Assembly (NCBI RefSeq): GCF_041729615.1
Contig: NZ_CP154874.1
Span: forward strand, 873,001 to 937,000
Direction of reading: 5' to 3'
Source: Pseudomonas alcaligenes
GTDB taxonomy: Bacteria; Pseudomonadota; Gammaproteobacteria; Pseudomonadales; Pseudomonadaceae
DNA length: 64,000 nucleotides
How positions within the stretch are numbered: position 1 is the first letter of the stretch; every line of letters starts with the position of its first letter. The notes under the pieces are model-generated. The model saw only the letters and a list, made by a program, of their open reading frames with translations. It searched no databases and had not been told where the DNA came from. Below, piece by piece: positions 1 through 9,215 of this stretch. A program made the translations under genes and the position numbers.

Positions 1-1376
1 TACCAGCGGGCGATGGGGTCGAAGCCCAGCCAGCCGAGGGCATGCAGGAACACCATGAGGATCAGCACCGGGCTGACGTAGCGCACCATGAACAGCCACA
101 GGGCGTAGCCGGCCGGCGGCAGGCCCAGCTCGTCGCGCATGATCTCGCGGCGCAGGCAGTAGCCGGCCAGGATCACCATGAGAATGCCGCCCAGCGGCAT
201 CATCCAGCGCGAGGTAAGGTAGTCCAGGCCATCGAACAGGGTGAAGCCGAACAGCTTCCATTCGGCGCCGACGTTGAAGGAGAACATCGCCAGCAGGCTG
301 ATCACCAGCAGCAGCGCACCGGAGCCCAGCGCGCCCTTGGCCCGGCTGACGCCATGGCGCTCGTTGAGGTAGGCCACCGTGGCTTCGAGCAGGGAGATGG
401 CCGAAGTCAGCGCGGCAACCGACACCATGGCGAAGAGCAGCACGCCGAAGACGGTGCCGAACGGCATCTGCTGGAAGGCCAGCGGCAGGCTCATGAAGAT
501 CAGCCCCGGCCCCGCGCTCGGGCTCATGCCGTTGGCGAAGATGATCGGGAAGATCGCCAGGCCGGCCAGCAGTGCCACGCAGGTGTCGGCGATGGCCACC
601 ACCAGGGTGGTGCGGGCGATGGACTGGCCGTCCGGCAGGTAGGAGCCATAGGTGAGGATGGCGCCGGAAGCCAGGCTGAGGGTGAAGAAGGCATGGCCGA
701 GGGCGGCCAGCAGGGCCTCGCCGGTGATCTTCGAGGCATCGAAGGTGAACAGGAAGGCGAAGCCGGCGGCGAACTTGCCGCTGCTCAGGGCATAGCCGAC
801 CAGGATCAGCAGCATCAGCGCCAGCCCCGGCATCATCCAGCGGAAGGCGCGCTCCACGCCGGCCTGCACACCCTTGCCGACTATCCACAGGGTCAGCAGC
901 GCCACCAGCAGGCTCCAGCCACCGAGCTGCCAGGGGTTGCCGTTGTGCGCCTCGAACACTTGACCAAGGGCCTCGACGCTCGGCGCGGCCAGGGCCCCGG
1001 AGGCCATCTTCCAAGTGTAGGCGAAGGCCCAGCTGGCGGCGACCACGTAGAAACACAGGATCATGAAGCCGCAGAGCATGGCCATCAGGCCCATGCCGCG
1101 CCACAGCGGGTTGCCGCCGCTCTCGCGCACCACCCGCGCCACCGCGTCCAGCGGGCTGCCACGGCCACGGCGGCCGAGGGCGATCTCGGTCATCATCACC
1201 GGAATGCCGATGGCCAGGATGCAGGCCAGGTACATCAGGACGAAGGCGCCGCCGCCGTATTCGCCGGTGATGTAGGGGAACTTCCAGATATTGCCCAGGC
1301 CCACGGCGGAGCCGGTGGCGGCGAGGATGAAGCCCCAGCGCGACAGCCAGAGGTTCTTCGGTGTTTCACGGGTCAT
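1..1376 (-). CDS. Sodium-dependent transporter, NSS/SNF family (3' end cut by window edge)
   Basis: Inner-membrane Na+-coupled symporter, probably for an amino acid or related small molecule. The ATG at 1374-1376 opens a frame of 458 codons that is still open at base 1. The N-terminus (MTRETPKNLWLSRWGF, then AATGSAVGLGNIWKFPY) carries the glycine-rich TM1 segment of neurotransmitter:sodium symporters, whose unwound helix binds Na+ and substrate. The reading continues hydrophobic, with repeated membrane segments, to the window edge. Bacterial members are about 440-480 residues, so only a few codons should be missing. It lies upstream of the leucine dehydrogenase-like gene on the same strand, 64 bp away, which suggests amino-acid uptake, but the substrate cannot be read from sequence. 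Confidence 0.88.
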   Translation of the reverse strand, partial: MTRETPKNLWLSRWGFILAATGSAVGLGNIWKFPYITGEYGGGAFVLMYLACILAIGIPVMMTEIALGRRGRGSPLDAVARVVRESGGNPLWRGMGLMAMLCGFMILCFYVVAASWAFAYTWKMASGALAAPSVEALGQVFEAHNGNPWQLGGWSLLVALLTLWIVGKGVQAGVERAFRWMMPGLALMLLILVGYALSSGKFAAGFAFLFTFDASKITGEALLAALGHAFFTLSLASGAILTYGSYLPDGQSIARTTLVVAIADTCVALLAGLAIFPIIFANGMSPSAGPGLIFMSLPLAFQQMPFGTVFGVLLFAMVSVAALTSAISLLEATVAYLNERHGVSRAKGALGSGALLLVISLLAMFSFNVGAEWKLFGFTLFDGLDYLTSRWMMPLGGILMVILAGYCLRREIMRDELGLPPAGYALWLFMVRYVSPVLILMVFLHALGWLGFDPIARW

Positions 1377-1440
1377 GCGTCACCTGCTTGTTGTTGTGTG
1401 TGACAGGGAAAAGCGCCGCCGCACGCCGGCGGCGCGGCGG

Positions 1441-2493
1441 TCAGCGACCGAGGCGCTCGCGCGCCATGCGATCGGCGATGGCGGTGGTGGTGGCACCCTC
1501 GGCCTGGGCGCGCTGGAAGATCTCCGCCAGGGTCGTCTCGATGCCCTCGATGTGCGCCTTCAGCTCGGCGGTGCTGCCGCCGGTGCGTTCGTAGCACACG
1601 TCGATGATGCCGCCGGCGTTGATCGCGTAGTCCGGCGCGTACAGGCAGTCGCGGCGGCGCAGCTGCTCGGCCAGCTCCGGGCTGGCCAGCTGGTTGTTGG
1701 CGGCGCCGGCGATGATCGGCGCACGCAGCGCCTCCAGGGTCTGCGGGTTGACGATGGCGCCCAGGGCGCAGGGGGCGAACACGTCCACGTCGAGACCGAA
1801 GATCTCGTGCTGGCCCACGGCGCGGGCGCCCACCTGCTCCACGGCGCGGCGCTGGTTGGCCTCGAAGATGTCGGTCACCCACAGCTCGGCGCCGGCTTCC
1901 TTGAGGTGCCGGGCCAGGCCGAAGCCGACCTCGCCGACGCCCTGGATGGCCACCTTGAGGCCCTTGAGGTCGTCGCGCCCGAGGCGGTGACGCACCGCCG
2001 CGCGGATGCCGACGAACACGCCGTAGGCGGTGGACGGCGAGGGATTGCCGTCGCGGCTGCCGCCGTCGAAGGCCTCGCGCTGGCCGGCGCCGGCCACGTG
2101 GCGGGTGCGCTGGGCCATGATCTGCATCTCGGCCACGCCGGTGCCGGAGTCGGCGGCGGTGATGTAGCGCCCGCCGAGCCTGTCGACGAAGTCGCCCATG
2201 GCCTGGAACAGCGCCTCGCTCTTGCCGCTGCGCGGGTCGCCGATGATCACCGCCTTGCCGCCGCCCAGCGGCAGGCCCGCCAGCGCGGACTTGTAGGTCA
2301 TGCCACGGGACAGGCGCAGCACGTCGCGCAGGGCCTCCTCGTCGCTGGCGTAGTTCCACATGCGGCAGCCGCCGAGGGCCGGACCGAGGGTGGTGTCGTG
2401 CACGGCGATGATGGCCTTGAGGCCGCTGGCCGGGTCGTGGCCGAAGACCACCTGTTCGTGCTGGTCGAAGTCGATATGGGTGAAGACGGGCAT
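1441..2493 (-). CDS. ldh: Leucine dehydrogenase-type Glu/Leu/Phe/Val dehydrogenase
   Basis: 350-residue cytosolic NAD-dependent amino acid dehydrogenase, expected to deaminate leucine or other branched-chain amino acids to 2-oxo acids. The N-terminal domain has the substrate/catalytic stretch LGGCRMW and the lysine-containing glycine loop [11 protein letters not shown]. The C-terminal Rossmann fold shows GVGEVGFG, and a NAGGIIDV segment follows near the end, typical of this family. The ATG at 2493 is chosen because the open frame upstream runs through a CTCTCCC palindromic repeat and is not coding. Neighbours are an NSS transporter downstream and the indolepyruvate oxidoreductase gene upstream on the same strand, which fits one amino-acid degradation operon under the Lrp-type gene at 6335. 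Valine or phenylalanine preference cannot be excluded. Confidence 0.9.
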   Translation of the reverse strand: MPVFTHIDFDQHEQVVFGHDPASGLKAIIAVHDTTLGPALGGCRMWNYASDEEALRDVLRLSRGMTYKSALAGLPLGGGKAVIIGDPRSGKSEALFQAMGDFVDRLGGRYITAADSGTGVAEMQIMAQRTRHVAGAGQREAFDGGSRDGNPSPSTAYGVFVGIRAAVRHRLGRDDLKGLKVAIQGVGEVGFGLARHLKEAGAELWVTDIFEANQRRAVEQVGARAVGQHEIFGLDVDVFAPCALGAIVNPQTLEALRAPIIAGAANNQLASPELAEQLRRRDCLYAPDYAINAGGIIDVCYERTGGSTAELKAHIEGIETTLAEIFQRAQAEGATTTAIADRMARERLGR

Positions 2494-2588
2494 GGATTCC
2501 TCGATGTTCTTGTTGGGTGCGGAATAAACCCTTCTCCCCCTGGGAGAAGGTGGCCGAAGGCCGGATGGGGGTTCCACCCTCTCCCCAG

Positions 2589-2648
2589 CCCTCTCCCGCA
2601 AGCGGGAGAGGGAGCACCTGTTCCCCTCTCCCATTCATGGGAGAGGGG
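2589..2648. repeat. CTCTCCC palindromic repeat pair
   Basis: Two adjacent perfect hairpins. CCCTCTCCCGC (2589-2599) pairs with 2602-2612 around a 2-base loop, and CCCCTCTCCCAT (2623-2634) pairs with 2637-2648. Flanking sequence (2530-2665) is also CTCTCCC-rich. The element lies between the oxidoreductase stop and the dehydrogenase start, so it would be transcribed as part of the mRNA. Related copies occur at 9602 and 11305. This fits a REP-like intergenic family. Confidence 0.8.
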
Positions 2649-2668
2649 CTAGGGGAGAGGGTGAGTTT

Positions 2669-5600
2669 TCAGGCGGCCGGTTCGAACAGCTGGACGGCGG
2701 CGATCTCGCTGACCAGCAGACGGGCCTTGAGCTGCTTGGCCTGTTCGCGGGCCTTGGCCAGGGCCTGTTCCTTGACGTGGCCGTAGCCGCGGATCTGCTC
2801 CGGCAGCTCGGCCAGGGCCACGGCGGTGCGGTAGTTGTCCGGGCGTTGCTCCCTGAGCAACAGCTCGATCCACTGCTCGTACTCGCCGATCAGCTCGCGC
2901 TCGACCTTGCGCTCGGCGCTGTGGCCGAAGGGGTCGAACACACTGCCACGGAGGAACTTGAAGCGCGCCAGCACGGCGAACACCTTGAGCATCCACGGGC
3001 CGAACTCGCGCTTGACCGGCGCGCCGGTGCGCGGGTCGGGCTTGGCCAGCCAGCTCGGCGCCAGGTGGAAGTGCAGGCGGTAGTCGCCCTCGAACTGCGC
3101 CTCCAGCGCCTGGCGGAAGGCCGGCTCGCTATACAGCCGCGCCACTTCGTACTCGTCCTTGTAGGCCAGCAGCTTGAAGTAGTAGCGCGCCACGGCGCGG
3201 CTCAGCGCCTGGTCGGCACCGCTGTCGGCCTGGCGCACGCGGGTCACCAGTTCCAGGTAGCGCTGCGCATAGGCCGCGTCTTGGTAGGCGGTCAGGCGCG
3301 CCATGCGGTCGGCAACAATCTCGTCGAAGGTTTCGCAACGCGGCGCATCGGGCGTTTTCGGCTTGGCCAGCTGCTCCACGGCGGCCAGGTCATGGGCCGC
3401 ACGGCGGCCCCAGAGGAAGGCCTGCTGGTTGAGCGGGATGGACACGCCGTTGAGATCGATGGCCTTGTTGATGGCCTCGGCCGACACCGGCACCAGGCCC
3501 TTCTGATAGGCATAACCGAGCATGAACAGGTTGCTGGCGATGGTGTCGCCGAGCAGCGCGGTGGCCAGGCGGGTGGCATCGACGAAATGGGTCTTGCCCT
3601 CACCCACCGCCTCCACCAGCGCCTCGCGCATGGCTGCGCCGGGCACCTGGGCGTCCGGGTTGCGGGTGAATTCGGCGGTGGCCGCCTCGTGGCTGTTGAC
3701 CACGGCGTGAGCGATCTTGTCGTTCAGCTTGGCCAGCGACTCCTCGCCGGCCGCCACCACCAGGTCGCAGGCCAGCAGCAGGTCGGTCTCGCCGGCGGCG
3801 ATGCGCACGGCATAGATATCGTCCTGCTTGGCGGCGATGCGGATATGGCTGATCACCGGGCCGAACTTCTGCGCCAGACCCGCCTGGTCGAGCACGGTGC
3901 AGCCCTTGCCTTCCAGGTGCGCGGCCATGCCCAGCAGGGCGCCGACGGTGGTCACGCCGCTGCCGCCGACACCCGGCAGGAGGATGTTCCAGGGCCTGTC
4001 GAGCTGCGGCTGGCGCGGTTCCGGCAGAGCCACGAACAGCGCCTTGGCGCCGAGGGCCTCAGGCTTGCGCAGGCCGCCGCCGTGCACGGTAACGAAGCTT
4101 GGGCAGAAACCCTCGACGCAGGAGAAGTCCTTGTTGCAGGCGTTCTGGTCGATCTCGCGCTTGCGCCCCAGCTCGGTCTCCAATGGCAGCACGGAGAGGC
4201 AGTTGGACTTCACGCTGCAGTCGCCGCAGCCCTCGCACACGGCCGAGTTGATGAAGGCGCGTTTCTGCGGATCGGCCAGCTTGCCGCGCTTGCGGCGGCG
4301 GCGCTTCTCGGTGGCGCAGGTCTGGTCATACAGGATGACCGTGGTGCCCTTGATCTCGCGCAGCTCACGCTGCACGGCGTCCAGCTCACGACGATGGTGG
4401 AAGGTGACGATGGGCGCGAAGGTGGCGTGGGTCGGATACTTGTCCGGCTCGTCGCTGACCAGGGCAATGCGCTTCACGCCTTCGGCATAGACCTGCTGGC
4501 TGAGCTGATCGATGCGCAGCTCGCCGTCGATCGGCTGGCCGCCGGTCATGGCCACCGCGTCGTTGTAGAGGATCTTGTAGGTGATGTTGACGCCCGAGGC
4601 CACGGCCGCGCGCAGCGCCAGGTGGCCGGAGTGGAAGTAGGTGCCGTCGCCGAGGTTCTGGAACACATGTTTAGTGTCGGTAAACGGCGCCTGGCCGATC
4701 CAGGTGGCGCCCTCGCCGCCCATCTGGGTGAAGGTGTCGGTACGCCGGTCCATCCACTGGGTCATGTAGTGGCAGCCGATGCCACCGAGGGCGCGGCTGC
4801 CTTCCGGCAGCTGGGTGGAGCTGTTGTGCGGGCAGCCGGAGCAGAAGTGCGGGGTACGCTTGGTGTCGTGCTTGGGTGCGGCCAGCGCGGCTTCTTTCGC
4901 GGCGAGGAAGGCCAGGCGCTCCTCGATCTGCGGGCTGGTGTAGATCGGCGCCAGGCGCTTGGCGATCACCCGGGCGATCATCGCCGGAGTCAGCTCGGCC
5001 AGGTTGGGCAGCAGCGAGTTGCCCTCTTCGTCGAACTCGCCGACCACCCGCGGGCGCTTGCCGACCGGCCAGTTGTACAGCTGGCCGGTGAGCTGGTCCT
5101 CGATGATGCTGCGCTTCTCCTCGACCACCAGGATTTCGTCCAGGCCTTCGGCGAAGTTGTGCACGGACACCGGCTCCAGCGGCCAGCTCATGCCGATCTT
5201 CAGCACGCGCAGGCCGACCCTGGCGCACAGTGCCTCGTCCAGGCCCAGGTCATCGAGGGCCTGGCGCACGTCCAGGTAGGACTTGCCGGTGGTGATGATG
5301 CCGAGGCGCGGGTTGGGCGAGTCGAGCTTGATCTGGTCGAGCTGGTTGGCCAGGGCGAAGGCCCGCGCGGCGTAGATCTTGTACATGTTCAGGCGCTTTT
5401 CCTGCGCCAGGGGCGGGTCCGGCCAGCGGATGTGCACGCCGTCTTCCGGCAGCTGGAAGTCGGTCGGCAGGCTGATCTTCACGCGCAGCGGGTCGACGTC
5501 CACCACGGCCGAGGAATCGACGTTCTCGGCGATGGTCTTGAGCGCCACCCAGCAGCCGCTGTAGCGCGACAGCTCCCAGCCGATGATGCCGTAGTCGAGC

Positions 5601-6136
5601 ATCTCCTGGACGTTGGCCGGATTGAGCACCGGAATCGACGCGGCGATAAACGCATGTTCGCTCTGGTGGGCGATGGTCGAGGACTTGCAGCCGTGGTCAT
5701 CGCCGGCCAGCAGCAGCACACCGCCATGCGGGGACACGCCGGCCGAGTTGCCGTGCTTGAACACGTCACCACAGCGGTCCACGCCCGGGCCCTTGCCGTA
5801 CCACATGGCGAACACGCCGTCGTAGCGCGCGCCGGGGAATAGGTTGGCCTGCTGGCTGCCCCACACGGCGGTGGCGCCCAGCTCCTCGTTGACGCCGGGC
5901 TGGAAGTGGATGTGGTTTTCCTGGAGGAACTGCTTGGCGTCCCACAGGCTCTTGTCCAGGTTGCCCAGGGGCGAACCCCGGTAGCCGGAGATAAAGCAGG
6001 CGGTATTCAGGCCGAAGGCGGCATCACGCTGCTTCTGCAGCATGGGCAGGCGGGTCAGGGCCTGGGTACCGGTGAGGTACAGCTGGCCCGTGGCTACACG
6101 GTACTTGTCGTCCAGACGGATTTCGGCCAGAGACAT
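2669..6136 (-). CDS. Indolepyruvate ferredoxin oxidoreductase, fused alpha/beta(gamma) protein
   Basis: 1155-residue cytosolic TPP and Fe-S enzyme that decarboxylates aryl- or branched-chain 2-oxo acids to acyl-CoA, passing electrons to ferredoxin. The order is an N-terminal pyrimidine-binding half, a CSGCPHNSST motif in the middle, and a TPP-binding GDGTYFHSGH with a downstream LYNDAVAMTGGQ. A cysteine cluster follows (CEGCGDCSVKSNC, then CNKDFSCVEGFC) for [4Fe-4S] centres, and then the gamma-type domain GVGGSGVTTVGALLG. Archaeal enzymes split this into IorA and IorB; the single long chain is the usual bacterial form. Starts at MSLAEIRLDD. The divergent Lrp-type gene begins about 200 bp away, and the downstream leucine dehydrogenase could supply the 2-oxo acid. 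The exact substrate is inferred. Confidence 0.9.
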   Translation of the reverse strand: MSLAEIRLDDKYRVATGQLYLTGTQALTRLPMLQKQRDAAFGLNTACFISGYRGSPLGNLDKSLWDAKQFLQENHIHFQPGVNEELGATAVWGSQQANLFPGARYDGVFAMWYGKGPGVDRCGDVFKHGNSAGVSPHGGVLLLAGDDHGCKSSTIAHQSEHAFIAASIPVLNPANVQEMLDYGIIGWELSRYSGCWVALKTIAENVDSSAVVDVDPLRVKISLPTDFQLPEDGVHIRWPDPPLAQEKRLNMYKIYAARAFALANQLDQIKLDSPNPRLGIITTGKSYLDVRQALDDLGLDEALCARVGLRVLKIGMSWPLEPVSVHNFAEGLDEILVVEEKRSIIEDQLTGQLYNWPVGKRPRVVGEFDEEGNSLLPNLAELTPAMIARVIAKRLAPIYTSPQIEERLAFLAAKEAALAAPKHDTKRTPHFCSGCPHNSSTQLPEGSRALGGIGCHYMTQWMDRRTDTFTQMGGEGATWIGQAPFTDTKHVFQNLGDGTYFHSGHLALRAAVASGVNITYKILYNDAVAMTGGQPIDGELRIDQLSQQVYAEGVKRIALVSDEPDKYPTHATFAPIVTFHHRRELDAVQRELREIKGTTVILYDQTCATEKRRRRKRGKLADPQKRAFINSAVCEGCGDCSVKSNCLSVLPLETELGRKREIDQNACNKDFSCVEGFCPSFVTVHGGGLRKPEALGAKALFVALPEPRQPQLDRPWNILLPGVGGSGVTTVGALLGMAAHLEGKGCTVLDQAGLAQKFGPVISHIRIAAKQDDIYAVRIAAGETDLLLACDLVVAAGEESLAKLNDKIAHAVVNSHEAATAEFTRNPDAQVPGAAMREALVEAVGEGKTHFVDATRLATALLGDTIASNLFMLGYAYQKGLVPVSAEAINKAIDLNGVSIPLNQQAFLWGRRAAHDLAAVEQLAKPKTPDAPRCETFDEIVADRMARLTAYQDAAYAQRYLELVTRVRQADSGADQALSRAVARYYFKLLAYKDEYEVARLYSEPAFRQALEAQFEGDYRLHFHLAPSWLAKPDPRTGAPVKREFGPWMLKVFAVLARFKFLRGSVFDPFGHSAERKVERELIGEYEQWIELLLREQRPDNYRTAVALAELPEQIRGYGHVKEQALAKAREQAKQLKARLLVSEIAAVQLFEPAA

Positions 6137-6334
6137 GGGGCGCTCCTTTTGTTCTTGTGCTGAGCGTGGCGTGCCTGTTGAGCACTGCCGTTAAACCCTG
6201 GCGCGGGATCACCGCGACGGGTCGTATGGGCAAAACTATGACCGAGGAGTTCTGGATTTTTCTTTCTTTTTTCGGGCCTGCAGCGGGATACTGCGCATGA
6301 CCTATCCCTTCATGACCAATAAAGAGAACAATTC

Positions 6335-6802
6335 ATGCAGGATTCCCTGAGCCCCATCGACCGCCGCATCCTCCGCCTGCTGCAGCACAACGCCGACCTC
6401 TCCGCCGCCGAGATCGCCGAAAAGGTGGAGCTGTCGCAATCGCCCTGCTGGCGACGCATCCATCGCATGCAGGAGGAGGGGCTGATCGAGCGCAAGGTCG
6501 CCCTGCTCAACCCGAAGAAGCTCGGTCTGGGCATCACGGTGTTCGTCGACATCAAGCTGTCGGCCCACGGCCGCAGCAACCTGGAGGAGTTCGAGCAGGC
6601 GGTGGTCGGCTACCCGCAGGTGCTGGAGTGCCACACCATGGCCGGCGGTTCGGACTACCTGCTCAAGGTGGTGGCCAAGGATATTGCCGACTACGAGCGC
6701 TTCCTGCGCGACCACCTGTTGCAGCGGCCACATGTGCACGAGGCGCACTCGCATATTGCGATGAGTGAGGTGAAGAGGACTACGGAGTTGCCGTTGGATT
6801 GA
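6335..6802 (+). CDS. Lrp/AsnC family transcriptional regulator
   Basis: 155-residue DNA-binding regulator. Residues about 5-65 form the AsnC-type helix-turn-helix (DRRILRLLQHNADLSAAEIA, then LSQSPCWRRIHRM with the recognition helix). The rest is the RAM ligand-binding/oligomerisation domain, including GGSDYLLKVV. It closely resembles activators of branched-chain catabolism such as BkdR, and it is divergent from the oxidoreductase/leucine dehydrogenase genes, so it probably controls them in response to an amino acid. ATG at 6335 follows an AAAGAGAAC stretch. A GCGGCC/GGCCGC inverted repeat (6803-6820) directly follows the stop but has no T-run. Confidence 0.92.
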   Translation: MQDSLSPIDRRILRLLQHNADLSAAEIAEKVELSQSPCWRRIHRMQEEGLIERKVALLNPKKLGLGITVFVDIKLSAHGRSNLEEFEQAVVGYPQVLECHTMAGGSDYLLKVVAKDIADYERFLRDHLLQRPHVHEAHSHIAMSEVKRTTELPLD

Positions 6803-6984
6803 GCGGCCTACTAGGGCCGCATCAAAATTGAGTCTCTGTGACTTCTTACGCTAGAAATGACGGCTAAGTAAGTGGCCGATATTCTCCTACAAAAACTGAA
6901 GAGTGAGCTTTGGCCATGAGTCAAGTGGTGTTACAAGCAACTCTTACATCAGCATATTCAATCGATATGTTCTAAGGAAGATAC

Positions 6985-8832
6985 ATGCGAGTTCGGCTCG
7001 ATAGAATCACCATTAATCACTTCAAGCGGATAGAGTCCCTGGAAATTGACTTACAACCAGTGACTGCGCTGGTTGGCGGTAATACGAGTGGTAAAAGCAG
7101 CGCCCTGCAAGCGGCGCAGCTCGGTGTATCGATTTTACAGGCAGCTTTTCGAGGTATACGCGCGAATGGAATGCCCGACTTCGCAGGCACTGTCGCCAAC
7201 GATGCAGTGTTGTTCCGACCGACTGAGCGACTGCTGGACTTGAGGCGTGGAGATAGCGCGACGCAGAATCTCGGCTACTCGATTACTTACAGAGGCGTAG
7301 ATCTCGACACAAGCGCGGACAAGCATATAACGCTCGAAATCCGCCGCGGCAAGAACGCAAATATCGCTATCAATCGTGCGGGAGACGACGACCTCGCAGT
7401 CGTCTTAGCGAACAGTGTTCGCCCATTCTCAATATTTACGCCTGGCTTATCCGGAATCCCGATCCGCGAAGAATGGCGGACAAAGGGATCAATGGACGCC
7501 GCAGTCATGCACGGTGACGCTAACCTCTATCTACGCACCGTTCTTGATCATCTTTTCACGCGCGATTTAGATGAGATGGCGAGGACTGCATGGCGCCAGG
7601 ATAGCGATATTGGCCTCCTACCAGACAGCGGATGGAAGACTTTCTCTCGGCTTCTTGAGCGCTGCTATCCAGGCACACGCGTCATAGTAAGTCACGATCC
7701 ACTACGTGATCGCTACGTAAAGGTCGAAGTCAAAACATCTGACGCTACGGTCACGCTCGACATGGCGTCGACTGGCATGCTCCAGGTCATTCAGATCATC
7801 GCCTATGCCTGCTTCTATGCCCCCCCTTTGATTCTGCTGGACGAGCCCGATGCTCACCTACATGCCGATAGCCAGACGCGACTCTATGATGCGCTTAGAA
7901 GTGTTGCGGCTGAGACACAAACTCGCATTCTGTTTGCCAGCCATTCGCCTCAACTGATCCAACGTCTCATGTACGACCCTGACGCTGCAGTGGCATGGAT
8001 GAGCGAAGGAGCGAAAGTACCTGTTGATGACGCCCAGCGCCCTGCGATTCCGATTCTGATGACGCTCGGTGCGCTATCGGCCGGTGCCGACGCCTTCGAC
8101 CCTGCTCGACCAGTGATACTGATGACAGAGGACAAGCTAACACGACCGGTTACAGTGCTTGCGAAAGCGAACGGCGCACCTGATAACTTGGCAGTGCTTT
8201 CCTACAACGGATGCGGAAACCTCTCAGCAGCAAGGCTCCTGGCAAACATGATCACGGACATGCGTCCTGACGCCCGAATTATCTTGCATCGAGATCGAGA
8301 CTTCCGCACCGAAGAAGAGATGCAATTTGAGCTATCAACTGCCGCCTCAGAACGCCAGCGTAACGGCGTGACACGTGTTACTGAAGTTTTCACTCCTCTG
8401 AACGACGTCGAGCACTCATTTGCTCAACCTGCACATCTGAAGGAGGTCTTCAACGACCTTGCCCCTGAATTAATCGATGCTGCTATTACGCATGTGACCG
8501 CGTTCAGGCGCGACGACCTCGTGAATGCAGCACGCGTTGCTCGTGGACAGATATCTTCATCGCTTTACGGTGTTTCACGTAAGCGTGGGAAACCAGAGTG
8601 GGCTGCATCCGGAATGCCCGACAACCCTCCACCAGTCAATGCTTTCGTTCCCGCAAACGGACTGACTCCTGTCTCCTTCCAACATTCTCACGGCAAAATG
8701 CTTATGGACGGTCTTCGCCCGAGAATTCATCACCATGTTGGAGGAGCCTCGCAGGTATCGGACGGTAGGATTTATACCGCGACCAACCATCTTTTAGCGC
8801 AGGATTGGCAAGAGGCGTTTGCGCCTCAGTAG
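6985..8832 (+). CDS. OLD-like AAA ATPase with TOPRIM-type nuclease domain, probable phage defence
   Basis: 615 residues. The N-terminal half is an SMC/ABC-like ATPase: Walker A GGNTSGKSS at residues 31-39, Walker B ILLDEPDAHLH around 283-293 (Asp286/Glu287) and an H-loop FASHSP with His320. The second half fits a TOPRIM-like fold, with Glu382 in MTEDK followed by Asp437 and Asp439 in HRDRD, the usual E...DxD metal site. A later HSHGKML resembles a motif I associate with DUF4435-type ATPase partners. This architecture is shared with OLD/AAA_15-family nucleases, many of which act against phages. The gene is visibly AT-richer in third positions than all neighbours, stands alone, and has an AAGGAAG ribosome site 4-5 bases before ATG. 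Signs of transfer are clear; the defence role is inferred. Confidence 0.82.
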   Translation: MRVRLDRITINHFKRIESLEIDLQPVTALVGGNTSGKSSALQAAQLGVSILQAAFRGIRANGMPDFAGTVANDAVLFRPTERLLDLRRGDSATQNLGYSITYRGVDLDTSADKHITLEIRRGKNANIAINRAGDDDLAVVLANSVRPFSIFTPGLSGIPIREEWRTKGSMDAAVMHGDANLYLRTVLDHLFTRDLDEMARTAWRQDSDIGLLPDSGWKTFSRLLERCYPGTRVIVSHDPLRDRYVKVEVKTSDATVTLDMASTGMLQVIQIIAYACFYAPPLILLDEPDAHLHADSQTRLYDALRSVAAETQTRILFASHSPQLIQRLMYDPDAAVAWMSEGAKVPVDDAQRPAIPILMTLGALSAGADAFDPARPVILMTEDKLTRPVTVLAKANGAPDNLAVLSYNGCGNLSAARLLANMITDMRPDARIILHRDRDFRTEEEMQFELSTAASERQRNGVTRVTEVFTPLNDVEHSFAQPAHLKEVFNDLAPELIDAAITHVTAFRRDDLVNAARVARGQISSSLYGVSRKRGKPEWAASGMPDNPPPVNAFVPANGLTPVSFQHSHGKMLMDGLRPRIHHHVGGASQVSDGRIYTATNHLLAQDWQEAFAPQ

Positions 8833-8879
8833 CTTTGGACAAGGAAGGAAAGATTTATTTTCCGAGCCACTGCGTTGAA

Positions 8880-9215
8880 CGAACCCTCCCCTTTCGCCCT
8901 TACGGCGAGTCACTTTCTCTTGTCTGGCCAAGAGAAAGTAACCAAAGAGAAGGCCACCCCGACATCCGGGTCTGGCCTGCGGCCAGACTTCCCTCCTTCC
9001 GGTGCCGCTCCGGGGGCCGGCGTACAAGGGGCGTCCATGCCCCTTTACGCCTCTCGCCGCATCCATGCGGCTCGTCCCCCTGCGCAACACCTCCACTCGG
9101 CCTCCTGACGGGGACTCGGGCTCCGAGTTGCTTGGTGGTTTTTCTTGGCGCTTCGCGCATTGATCGCCGCCACGCTTCGCGTGCCAATTCGTCGAACTGT
9201 CAGGCAGCACCAAAC
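8880..9215 (+). repeat. Long intergenic repeat, copy A (hairpin end at left)
   Basis: Non-coding despite short open frames on both strands. It starts with a perfect 11-bp hairpin (ACTTTCTCTTG at 8912-8922 with 8929-8939), followed by AACCAAAGAGA and a GACATCCGG stretch, then a segment at about 9058-9113. That segment matches the reverse complement of about 9221-9277 at roughly 42 of 56 positions by my own hand alignment. Hairpin-plus-AACCAAA elements of this kind are common between genes in pseudomonads. The copy abuts the 3' end of the AT-rich OLD-like gene. Confidence 0.65.

Noticed and set aside
2777..5842. 1021-codon open frame on the plus strand
   Set aside because: It lies entirely opposite the indolepyruvate oxidoreductase gene; composition is Gly/Ala/Arg/His-rich with no motif, the usual mirror of a high-GC gene.
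6803..6820. Hairpin directly after the Lrp-type gene
   Set aside because: Stem of only six pairs with no T-tract, so not accepted as a terminator.
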